The translations under genes were made by a program, and so were the position numbers. Source: Eimeria necatrix (taxonomy: Eukaryota > Apicomplexa > Conoidasida > Eucoccidiorida > Eimeriidae). From it: a stretch of DNA of 11,014 nucleotides. Of the stretch, positions 5,692 to 11,014 are shown one piece after another. Location: assembly GCF_000499385.1 (NCBI RefSeq), contig NW_013651973.1:1-11014 (forward strand), read 5' to 3'. How positions within the stretch are numbered: position 1 is the first letter of the stretch; every line of letters begins with the position of its first letter. The notes beneath the pieces are model-generated. The model searched no databases. It was not told the origin of the DNA and worked only from the letters and a program-made list of their open reading frames with translations.

Positions 5692-5982
5692 TTGCACGAG
5701 AATGATATGCTTGTGGAGTGGTTTGAAGCTGCCACTTGCTTTAGCGTAGCATGTGTGCGCTTCAGCCGAGCATTAGCCATTGGCATCGACTGCTCTGTGT
5801 GGGCATTGTATGTATACTGCTTCTACGGTGTGCGTGCACTTACGCTAGTCGGCTGCAGCGGCAACGCAATGTTCGCGTCTGTGCATGGCGTGCACCAAGC
5901 CCGGTGTGAATGGGGCGACTACAGCACGGGGGTGGCTTCTGGTGTATTTGCGTCATGGCAGGCTGCTCCGAATGATTTTTGA
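5692..5982 (+). CDS. Cys-containing hydrophobic protein, unit 6 (hypothetical, 96 aa)
   Basis: I do not recognise this protein. The frame opens with TTG at 5692 (ATG at 5707 is an alternative) and ends with TGA at 5980. Residues 10-20 (WFEAATCFSVA) resemble the unit 4 motif WLSKATTCASVP in the same phase: tgg/tgg, ttt/ctt, gct/gct, act/acg, tgc/tgc, agc/tcg, gta/gtg. Two short hydrophobic segments follow (CSVWALYVYCFYGV and ALTLVGCSGNAMFASV). Its 3' part overlaps the next frame (5885-6100) in another phase; the same two-frame arrangement recurs at 6406-6682. The match to unit 4 covers about a dozen codons, so membership of the family is probable rather than certain. Confidence 0.35.
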   Translation: MHENDMLVEWFEAATCFSVACVRFSRALAIGIDCSVWALYVYCFYGVRALTLVGCSGNAMFASVHGVHQARCEWGDYSTGVASGVFASWQAAPNDF

Positions 5983-6100
5983 GGTCGTCATGTTGAATGT
6001 GCTGCTTCACTTAATTCTGCAATGTAACAGAAGCCTGGACAAATTAGCAGGGCCGGCAGTGAAACCCCTGGAGAGAAATCTAACAGAGAGTAGTGCTTGA
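5885..6100 (+). CDS. Small single-helix membrane protein (hypothetical, 71 aa)
   Basis: I do not recognise this protein. ATG at 5885, stop TGA at 6098. The layout is that of a real tiny membrane protein: a polar N-terminus, a basic turn (YLRHGRLLR), one long helix (MIFEVVMLNVLLHLILQ) and a charged tail (DKLAGPAVKPLERNLTESSA). The helix resembles block B of unit 1 (KMLFVGF...LCN against RMIFEVV...LQCN), the frame at 665-868 (LNVLL, with 13 identical bases) and the frame at 7267 (MSNALLLLAQ). A weak purine run precedes the ATG at some distance. Balanced composition and the charged tail make this one of the more credible small genes. Confidence 0.42.
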   Translation: MACTKPGVNGATTARGWLLVYLRHGRLLRMIFEVVMLNVLLHLILQCNRSLDKLAGPAVKPLERNLTESSA

Positions 6101-6405
6101 CGAAGGGAAATGACTCACAGTTCCAGATTGTGGGTTCTGTGGAACAATTCAAGACGGTGGAGTGATGGAAAGCCGTAAACGTCTCGTGATGCTGTCTTGC
6201 AACCCTGATATCGACATTTTGTTTCCGCGCATTGCAGTCACGTCGAGCGTGCAAGCGACTTTGCCAGGTCGTGAACGTATGTGCGTCATTCTTGTTGTAA
6301 AGTACTGGGCACCTGGATGATACTTAGTTGTTCACACGTTGCGCTCACTTGCGTTGCACTTGTCACCTGTAGAGGCTCTATCAATGCATATAGTAGACTT
6401 CGTCG
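6101..6405. other. Stretch with no supported gene
   Basis: About 300 bases without a frame I can support on plus. The minus strand has an 88-codon frame (6254-5988) that is mostly antisense to the helix of the 5885-6100 frame and has a Cys- and His-rich, chance-like composition. Confidence 0.35.
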
Positions 6406-6603
6406 ATGCCGGAAACGGCGTTGCGCTGCATGTGGAGTGTAGCGCAGTCCTTACAAGCAGGTATTGCTGAGTCAATGGCACTTGTCGTTTTGTTCTCGTG
6501 GAGTATTTTTCGGGCAAGCTTTCTGGCTTTGTGGGGTGTTTCACGGCGTAGAGCTCGTGGTGGAGGTGCTGAGTTGCTACTGGGTTATCGTACTGTGCGC
6601 TGA
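6406..6603 (+). CDS. Hydrophobic hypothetical protein, unit 7 first frame (65 aa)
   Basis: I do not recognise this protein. ATG at 6406 to TGA at 6601. Residues 3-12 (ETALRCMWSVA) resemble the unit 6 motif (EAATCFSVA): gaa/gaa, gcg/gcc, tgc/tgc, agt/agc, gta/gta, gcg/gca, allowing two one-codon gaps. A hydrophobic segment follows (SMALVVLFSW...SFLALWGV) and then a basic, Gly-rich end (SRRRARGGGAE). It overlaps the frame at 6464-6682, whose helix also resembles this family; only one of the two overlapping helices can be the ancestral reading of the shared bases, and I cannot decide which. Confidence 0.3.
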   Translation: MPETALRCMWSVAQSLQAGIAESMALVVLFSWSIFRASFLALWGVSRRRARGGGAELLLGYRTVR

Positions 6604-6682
6604 GAGGTGTTGGCTACGTGAGATGCCTGAACAGCAAGCGTCAATCTGCTTTTTGTGGCGCTGTACAGCTGTCGTGCAGTGA
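6464..6682 (+). CDS. Small membrane protein, unit 7 second frame (72 aa)
   Basis: I do not recognise this protein. TTG at 6464, stop TGA at 6680. The helix (FWLCGVFHGVELVVEVL) aligns ungapped with block B of unit 2 (KMLCVGLCTLIRLIQEK), sharing the ctt tgt codons and hydrophobic spacing. A second hydrophobic segment (YWVIVLCA) and a charged stretch (ERCWLREMPEQQ) follow. The relation to the frame at 6406 parallels that of 5885-6100 to 5692-5982, with a B-type helix frame overlapping the 3' half of a Thr-Cys frame. Similarity rests on pattern as much as identity, so confidence is limited. Confidence 0.3.
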   Translation: MLSQWHLSFCSRGVFFGQAFWLCGVFHGVELVVEVLSCYWVIVLCAERCWLREMPEQQASICFLWRCTAVVQ

Positions 6683-6876
6683 TTAAAGCGTGGGCATTTG
6701 GCTGTTTGACCACTGGTATGATGTCAGGCGGTTCGTTGTGAAGAAACAAGCGCTCTGCATCTAATATAGATGAGTTGAGGCAGCGATCAGCTTGAGAAAC
6801 CCAACAGCACAAACATATACGTCTGCCAAGATGCTCAGCGCGCCTGCTTAAAATAGAAGGCAGCACCTCTAAGTCC

Positions 6877-7071
6877 GTGTTAGATCGTTGGCTCACAGTA
6901 GGCATCACTAGACTGCAAGCAAGATATTCTCGCGTTCTAAGCAAGTATTGCCATGTTTGCTACAGTCCAAAAGCGGTCGCATTGTTCGATGATATATGCA
7001 GCATGGGCTTAGTTGTGTTGCTCCCAATTTGCAGGGGGTGCGCTGGACATACTACGAGACGAATCGAGTAA
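6877..7071 (+). CDS. Hypothetical protein (64 aa or longer upstream)
   Basis: I do not recognise this protein. The frame is open from about 6796 and ends with TAA at 7069; GTG at 6877 is the first listed start candidate. The N-terminal part looks like ordinary protein (VLDRWLTVGITRLQARYSR), then comes a short Cys-rich segment, then a hydrophobic run (MGLVVLLPICRG) and a basic end (TTRRIE). I find no paralogue in the window. The minus strand is open through much of the region (6944-6585). A terminator-like hairpin begins 18 bases after the stop, which gives modest support to transcription ending here. Confidence 0.25.
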   Translation: MLDRWLTVGITRLQARYSRVLSKYCHVCYSPKAVALFDDICSMGLVVLLPICRGCAGHTTRRIE

Positions 7072-7089
7072 AAAGGTGGCTGATGAATG

Positions 7090-7119
7090 AACAGTTCAGG
7101 CCCAGGACTGTTTTGCTTT
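7090..7119 (+). terminator. Terminator-like hairpin
   Basis: AACAGTTC (7090-7097) pairs with GGACTGTT (7105-7112) through eight pairs, one of them G-T, around a seven-base loop (aggccca). It is followed by ttgctttg, a broken T-run. The stem is not GC-rich and the tail is imperfect, so this would be a weak intrinsic terminator. It lies just downstream of the frame ending at 7071. Confidence 0.25.
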
Positions 7120-7266
7120 GAGATCATGACGTGCATGCTTTTTGGGCACCGTGCTTCCCGCTATGAACTTCAAGCATTACTTTCATTGTCAAAGCGCTGG
7201 TGAGCATGTTAATTGACCTGCTTAAACACCATCGCATCAGTGATGCACTACCTGTGACTAGCGGGA

Positions 7267-7506
7267 GTGCCGGTAAAGGGAAACCTTGTAATATGCATAT
7301 GCATGTCGAATGCACTTTTGCTGCTTGCGCAGCTCGTATCAGAAAGGAGGCCAGTGAACTGCGAAGGTCAGGAACAGGCGGCTTGTATGCCGCGTGCTTC
7401 ACTGAGCCTCAGAAGAGAAACGTTCCCTGAAAAAGTCACACAGTCACACTCACGCGATGAAAACGGAAAGCGTGGCTCGGCGGCTGGTCGTGAGCAGAAA
7501 AGTTGA
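7267..7506 (+). CDS. Small membrane protein with charged tail (hypothetical, 79 aa)
   Basis: I do not recognise this protein. GTG at 7267, stop TGA at 7504. It has a short basic N-terminus (VPVKG), one hydrophobic helix (NLVICICMSNALLLLAQLV) and a long hydrophilic tail (SERRPVNCEGQEQ, then PEKVTQSHSRDENGKRG), a convincing layout for a small anchored protein. The helix resembles the one at 5885-6100 (M-x-N-V-L-L against M-x-N-A-L-L). A different frame (7200-7430) overlaps it; the one chosen here has the more regular helix-plus-tail pattern. The sequence gcgggagt just upstream is at best a weak ribosome binding site. An internal perfect palindrome (ATGCATATGCAT, 7293-7304) lies in the helix region. 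Confidence 0.4.
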   Translation: MPVKGNLVICICMSNALLLLAQLVSERRPVNCEGQEQAACMPRASLSLRRETFPEKVTQSHSRDENGKRGSAAGREQKS

Positions 7507-7747
7507 GGCGACGCAACCCATCAGACACATTACACTAATGCTTCGGAGCCTCGACACTGGCTTGTTTATGATTCCAAGCAGTGAAGCTACATTGATGGAT
7601 ATATGAACGTAAATATTGCTTGTTTTTGTAACAGCGTGTAAGGACGATTTTGTTTGCAGAGCACAGGACTCCATGCTGTAAATCGTATACATATAGAACA
7701 AGCTTTTATTCTCTGCGCAAATGTTGTGACATCGGAGGCCGACTGCG

Positions 7748-7945
7748 ATGAGAGATCAGAGCCTTTCAGCCATTTTATCTCATGGGACCTGCGTCCAACT
7801 CCAGGATAAGCCGATGCTGATTGCATGGTATACAGTAGAAGGCTCAAAGCGTGCGTGCGAACAGTGGAACTACTCATTAGTAGGCGTTTTGTGGACTTGT
7901 GCCGGCATTTCATTGCAGCAGGCAACCGTAGGCTGTGGCTGTTGA
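7748..7945 (+). CDS. Hypothetical protein with a possible ribosome binding site (65 aa)
   Basis: I do not recognise this protein. ATG at 7748 is preceded by GGAGG at 7734-7738, nine bases upstream, the best-placed Shine-Dalgarno-like sequence I see in the window. The frame ends with TGA at 7943. The product is soluble-looking in its first half (MRDQSLSAILSHGTCVQLQD) and moderately hydrophobic later (YSLVGVLWTCAGISLQ). The segment SHGTCVQL has a faint resemblance to the SKATTCASVPL motif, too weak to use. The minus strand is open across this region too. Confidence 0.3.
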   Translation: MRDQSLSAILSHGTCVQLQDKPMLIAWYTVEGSKRACEQWNYSLVGVLWTCAGISLQQATVGCGC

Positions 7946-8090
7946 TGTTTGCTTGGTGCGCCGTATTGTAGAATGGCTTCGAGGACAAAACCACACGCAC
8001 TTATCTGCCTTGGGGATTGTGGTGATCCGTAGATACATAGGGGGTTGTGCGTGTTTGCTGCCAGCACCAGAAGAATAAAACTCGCCTGCA

Positions 8091-8169
8091 AGTCTCATGG
8101 CCGCCACACTAAAGGCCACGCCACAAAAAAGTCTCATGGCCGCCACACTAAAGGCCACGCCACAAAAAA
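8091..8169. repeat. Perfect 39-base tandem duplication
   Basis: Two identical 39-base copies (8091-8129 and 8130-8168) stand head to tail, with one further matching base. Each holds an imperfect stem (tggcc...ggcca), repeated gccac elements and an A-run. The period is a multiple of three, so frames on both strands stay open: on plus it encodes a basic 13-residue repeat (SHGRHTKGHATKK), on minus a hydrophobic one (LFCGVAFSVAAMR). Identity of the copies implies a recent slippage or duplication event. Confidence 0.95.
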
Positions 8170-8190
8170 TTCCTGCCTCAAGTTGGTTGA

Positions 8191-8409
8191 GTGCGACACT
8201 CGAAGCCCCTTCGGAAGTGCCGTTGGTCAGGTGGTACATATTATGTCTGCCCGGTCCATAGGTATCCGCTTCCACTGCCCACTGAGCGTAAGCGGCTAAA
8301 GTGCAGTCTTTACGATGAGAGTAGCGGGCTGGACGCCGTGTGCATTGAGAATGATTCCATTACATTCTCTAAGAGGCCACAGGAAGTGAGTGTAGAAGGC
8401 GCTTTTTAG
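8191..8409 (+). CDS. Hydrophilic hypothetical protein (72 aa), possibly a C-terminal fragment
   Basis: I do not recognise this protein. GTG at 8191 follows an in-frame TGA directly, and the frame ends with TAG at 8407. The N-terminal part is basic and aromatic (SGGTYYVCPVHRYPLP), the rest is charged and soluble-looking (ERKRLKCSLYDESSGLDAV, then ENDSITFSKRPQEVSVEGAF). It has no membrane helix and only a few Cys, so its composition is unlike the small membrane frames of the array. No ribosome binding site is seen. It could be a small soluble protein or the end of a gene whose beginning, including the 39-base repeat, is now in another frame (8045-8299). Confidence 0.35.
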   Translation: MRHSKPLRKCRWSGGTYYVCPVHRYPLPLPTERKRLKCSLYDESSGLDAVCIENDSITFSKRPQEVSVEGAF

Positions 8410-8428
8410 TAAGGAGAGCGTTACATAC

Positions 8429-8557
8429 TTGTACCACGTGGAAAACTCCTGCAAATGTCGAATACTCTCAAATGCCGATTCCCATACAAGCCGTGCACGA
8501 CTATTTATTTTGTTCTCTCTATGGTGCTGCTTTGCTTGTCAATTGACCAGACACTAA
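8429..8557 (+). CDS. Very small hydrophobic peptide downstream of an AAGGAG site (42 aa)
   Basis: I do not recognise this peptide. The sequence aaggagag at 8411-8418 is a strong Shine-Dalgarno match, just after the stop of the previous frame. The next start codons in an open frame are TTG at 8429 and GTG at 8438, both further away than usual. The product would be polar at first (HVENSCKCRILSNADSHTS) and end in a hydrophobic helix (LFILFSLWCCFACQL). The stop is TAA at 8555, 10 bases before the ATG at 8568. Confidence 0.2.
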   Translation: MYHVENSCKCRILSNADSHTSRARLFILFSLWCCFACQLTRH

Positions 8558-8567
8558 TGGTGGAAGT

Positions 8568-8840
8568 ATGAGCCCGACAGCGCGACCGCTAGCATTTCCG
8601 TGGAAACTGTGCTGTGCTGACGAAGATCTCCACCGTTGCAGTCAGCACACTTTCCAGAAATCATGCCTTGGCTGTCACACGGCAAACCCTTCTGTGCCAG
8701 CTGAATACTGCCGGTCCTTGCAATCTTATTCACTATGCGTAATTTGGCCGGGCTGTGCTATGTTTTATTGGTTGCGGAAGACCTGTTGGGGGAGCGTAAG
8801 TGCACGAATAGCTATATTGGAAAAGAAATATTCGGCGTAG
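8568..8840 (+). CDS. Cys-rich hypothetical protein, possible member of the Thr-Cys family (90 aa)
   Basis: I do not recognise this protein. ATG at 8568, stop TAG at 8838. The first two thirds are rich in Cys, His and aromatic residues without a clear pattern. The end holds WLRKTCWGSVSARIAILE (8769-8822), which resembles WLSKATTCASVP of unit 4 and WFEAATCFSVA of unit 6: Trp-hydrophobic at the start, Thr-Cys in the middle, Ser-Val near the end, all in phase. The intervening region differs by one-codon gaps, so this may be convergence in a Cys-rich composition. gtggaag precedes the ATG too closely to be a standard ribosome binding site. Confidence 0.28.
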   Translation: MSPTARPLAFPWKLCCADEDLHRCSQHTFQKSCLGCHTANPSVPAEYCRSLQSYSLCVIWPGCAMFYWLRKTCWGSVSARIAILEKKYSA

Positions 8841-8992
8841 GTGGCTAGTGTTCAATTTTGTGCCTGCTGCAGAGTGCTTAATGCATTTCACGTGTATAAA
8901 GTGACCTAAACGCCAATTCTTTGATAGCATTGCCGTATCTCCCCGTTTAGAAACTAACACGCTATGCCTTTCCATTTGCCACTGACGGTGTG

Positions 8993-9048
8993 TCACTGAT
9001 CATTTTATTGTTTCCTAGCATCACTGATCGTTTTATTATTTTGTAGCA
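8993..9048. repeat. Imperfect 28-base tandem duplication
   Basis: tcactgatcattttattgtt and the following eight bases (8993-9020) are repeated at 9021-9048 with about four mismatches. The unit is AT-rich and ends in tagca. No frame crosses it on either strand. It is a short non-coding tandem repeat of unknown significance. Confidence 0.85.
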
Positions 9049-9232
9049 TGACTATGACCGGGTTTTGTGCACGAAACGTAATTTTTACGCGCTGTTTGTG
9101 TCCGTGCAGCAGTGCACATCATTGGGCTTAGAGAAAAAAAGACATCGAAACCTTCCCACCGGGCTTGCTGTAGAAAGCTCTTGAGCGTTGAGCGTCGCAT
9201 CTGTGACAATTAGACCGAGTGACTGATGCCTG

Positions 9233-9424
9233 ATGATGCAGTGGGTCGTTGTCTTTCTTTGCATTGTATCTGCCTGTTACTACGAAAATTTACTGGCATT
9301 GAAGAGGGCGCCGTTCGCTAATTTTCACAACTCTACTTGCCAAAGGCACTTTTGTGTGGTTGCAATCCTTACTAGCAGGCGATGCCTTGCCGTCGCTCAA
9401 GTAACTTACTGTGACCCCTTTTGA
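9233..9424 (+). CDS. Small protein with hydrophobic N-terminus (hypothetical, 63 aa)
   Basis: I do not recognise this protein. ATG at 9233, directly followed by a second ATG; stop TGA at 9422. The N-terminus (MMQWVVVFLCIVSAC) resembles a lipoprotein signal with a VSAC box, but lacks the usual basic residue before the hydrophobic core. Then follow ENLLALKRAPFANFHNSTC and a second hydrophobic run (FCVVAIL). The segment QRHFCVV faintly resembles ERHHLFRCV of units 3 and 4, and FHNSTC resembles FEAATC of unit 6; neither match is long enough to prove kinship. No ribosome binding site is visible. Confidence 0.28.
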   Translation: MMQWVVVFLCIVSACYYENLLALKRAPFANFHNSTCQRHFCVVAILTSRRCLAVAQVTYCDPF

Positions 9425-9852
9425 CTTCTGAAATGCACTCAATTGTGATGTTCTTTAGCGTCAACAAGAGTTCAGTTCGTGCGTGGAGCAAAGTGTCGAG
9501 TGTTGGTATCACTGAATGCACAGACACTTTGGCACTGAGCGTGACGCTGGCGGGGATAGGCCCATGCAGATTTTAGAAGCATAAAGAACAGAAATGACCC
9601 GCCTCAGATGCATTTAAGTCGGGCCTATAACCAATGCCATTCCGCTTCTTTCTGCTTTCAGAATCTGCATAGGTACTATTCTGGTGGTTATCAATATCTC
9701 GAGATGCGCCGGGCCACAACCTTGAGAATTTTCTTTTCGCGGCTGCCAGTGCTGCAAAAGCAGCGATGCTGCAGGTGCGCGGTGAGCACTGTGCCCACAT
9801 GCCATATCTCGACACCGCGCTGTAAATGAACTCCCGTTGACATCGAAGATGT
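9425..9852. other. Stretch with only weak frames
   Basis: No supported gene. A plus frame (9608-9829) is chance-like in composition. A minus frame (9815-9573) has an Ala-rich stretch (AAFAALAAAKRKF) followed by charged residues (ADSESRKKRNG), which is more protein-like, but nothing else supports it. At 9751-9772 GCTGC, GCAGC and GCTGC follow each other with 4- and 3-base spacers, so the middle element can pair with either neighbour. Confidence 0.35.
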
Positions 9853-10179
9853 TTGACTCATGTTATTTTTGTGAGCAATCCTGCGTTACCGTTTTCCGCG
9901 GATTTTTGTTATGGAAGTGTTAACATTGAGATTGGCGGAAAGCTGTCCACGCAGCATACTGTTTTCCTCCTCGCAGGTTGTACGTGTCTGCTGTCCCTAT
10001 TACGCCATCAGATGTACGGCACACCGGGAACCCAGGCTTTTGCATGGAGGCTTCTGGGTCTCTCAGCTGCTAATTTCAATCCAAGGGCCAAGTGTAGTGA
10101 TACACTTTTGGGCAAGATCTGGATTTGTGGGTGCCCTGAATCGGGTGGTCCAGCTCGTAGGCTACGCACGGTGAAGTAA
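9853..10179 (+). CDS. Hypothetical protein (108 aa), or overlapping frame at 9911-10174
   Basis: I do not recognise this protein. The frame opens with TTG at 9853 and ends with TAA at 10177. It includes SVNIEIGGKLSTQH, a hydrophobic TVFLLAGCTCLLSLL and a soluble-looking remainder. The segment GCTCLLSL may be a degenerate Thr-Cys motif like those upstream, but this is weak. A second frame (ATG at 9911, 87 codons) overlaps almost entirely and has a hydrophobic C-terminal half (FWVSQLLISI, then FVGALNRVVQLVG). I cannot choose between them. This is the last plus-strand candidate; the next supported frame points the other way. Confidence 0.27.
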   Translation: MTHVIFVSNPALPFSADFCYGSVNIEIGGKLSTQHTVFLLAGCTCLLSLLRHQMYGTPGTQAFAWRLLGLSAANFNPRAKCSDTLLGKIWICGCPESGGPARRLRTVK

Positions 10180-10300
10180 AGGTATGCTCGCATTGTGGAT
10201 CGAATCTGCTTGCAACCTGGTTAGGAGCCACTTGCACGGCTTTTATGTGTCCTTTCTTATGAGTAAGCTTGCGTTGGCTTCGTTGATGCAGGCACACATT

Positions 10301-10822
10301 CTACTTTAAGAAGCGTCCACACTCTCTTGGCGCAGGGGTCACGAATTGAGGGATAAACACTTTCAGGTTTCGCTTGCTGAGGTCGGTAGCCAGGGAAGTG
10401 TAGGTATCGGCACTGCTGTTCATGATAATCATGTTTGTCTTGTCACGCACCTCGTGAAACTCTAGTTTGCGCTGTCTTAACATCAGGCTCTCTAGTACGG
10501 TGCGCGTCAGTGAGGAACTTGAGCGTAGTGCATGTATATACAAAAGTACGACTGCACTGTCTGTTGGCACGGCACCTCCATTTGTCTTGTATGAGACGCG
10601 CAACGAGTGTCTTCTCCGCTTATCGTCGCCAGATAAACGCTCTATAGCTCAGCTTGAATACACTGCAGTTGGTGCGTGATGCGCAAATGGATTCGTTCCA
10701 ACCTTTGTCACTGTAGCCAAAGAAAGAAACGAACAGAGGATGCAGGAACCGGCAGAATCACATAGTTGGATACTGATTACGAATGAAGTGCGATAGTTTG
10801 GCAGCACGCTGCGGCCGGACAT
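10301..10822 (-). pseudogene. Minus-strand hypothetical protein of 173 codons with one internal TGA
   Basis: I do not recognise this protein. ATG at 10822 (minus) opens a frame of 57 codons, meets TGA at 10651-10649, and continues in the same frame for 115 codons to TAG at 10301. The part after the TGA looks like real soluble protein: IERLSGDDKRRRHSLRV, then LTRTVLESLMLRQRKLEF, then MNSSADTYTSLATDLSKRNL, with a single Cys and mixed charges. The part before it is more hydrophobic and Ser/Thr-rich (ILCSFLSLATVTKVGTNPF). An internal TTG at 10603 could restart translation. The single TGA could be a nonsense mutation, a sequencing error, or readthrough. No paralogue exists in the window, and it converges on the plus-strand array. 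Confidence 0.42.
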
Positions 10823-11014
10823 TCTTCAGTTCTTGGGGACGATAGAGCTGGCATTATCTGGCGGTCTGCCTTATGGACTGTGCAGAACGTACTAACTGGG
10901 GGATGTTCCTTCTTGCGTTCGATGCGACAGAGCCGGCTATGGCGCAACTGCGCAACAAATGTGTGCACTGACTGCATGTTCTATTCTTGATAACTGACTG
11001 ACCTTGTACTTTTT

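Noticed and set aside
8091..9048. CRISPR array
   Set aside because: The 39-base and 28-base repeats are direct tandem copies without spacers, only two copies each.
9233..9290. Lipoprotein signal peptide with a VSAC lipobox
   Set aside because: The hydrophobic core fits, but there is no basic residue in the N-region and no support for the gene beyond an open frame, so I mention it only as a resemblance.

Overview
I recognise no complete gene in this window, and I see no rRNA, tRNA, transposase, CRISPR array or phage module. GC is roughly 46-47% by sampling a few lines. There is no long open reading frame: the longest plus-strand frame is 165 codons, and the longest minus-strand frame (217 codons) reads like an antisense shadow. 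Two kinds of organism remain possible. One is a bacterium with unusually low coding density that carries expanded, decaying families of tiny genes; an Anaplasma-like lineage fits in style, but this is only an impression. The other is a non-coding or pseudogene-rich stretch of a small eukaryotic genome. Few of the short frames have a Shine-Dalgarno sequence.

Comparing the window with itself shows more. At least two pairs of strongly diverged duplicated segments lie on the plus strand. Pair I is unit 1 (about 193-1480) and unit 2 (about 2113-2980). They share five blocks in the same order (A to E), with one net deletion of about 340 bases in unit 2 between blocks B and C and one of about 70 bases between C and D. 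Pair II is unit 3 (about 3276-3710) and unit 4 (about 4077-4480), and a related segment, unit 5, lies at 5078-5281. In the best blocks the differences fall mostly on third codon positions of one plus-strand frame and amino acids are kept or replaced conservatively. These blocks therefore once evolved as coding sequence. Many copies now carry nonsense codons or frame changes.

From 5.6 to 10.2 kb further short plus-strand frames of about 60-110 codons follow at intervals. Several carry short motifs resembling those of units 1-5: a Thr-Cys...Ser-Val motif, or a hydrophobic helix of the pattern Asn-(Val/Ala/Ser)-Leu-Leu. I read the plus strand as a tandem array of very small, mostly membrane-spanning, Cys-containing proteins in various stages of decay. 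Evidence is good for units 1-5, moderate for 5.7-7.5 kb and weak beyond that.

The right end differs. A minus-strand frame at 10822-10301 (173 codons with one internal TGA) has a balanced, Cys-poor composition unlike the array and converges on it. A perfect 39-base tandem duplication at 8091-8169 keeps both strands open. Two adjacent perfect dyads lie at 2904-2939. No function can be assigned to any gene here.
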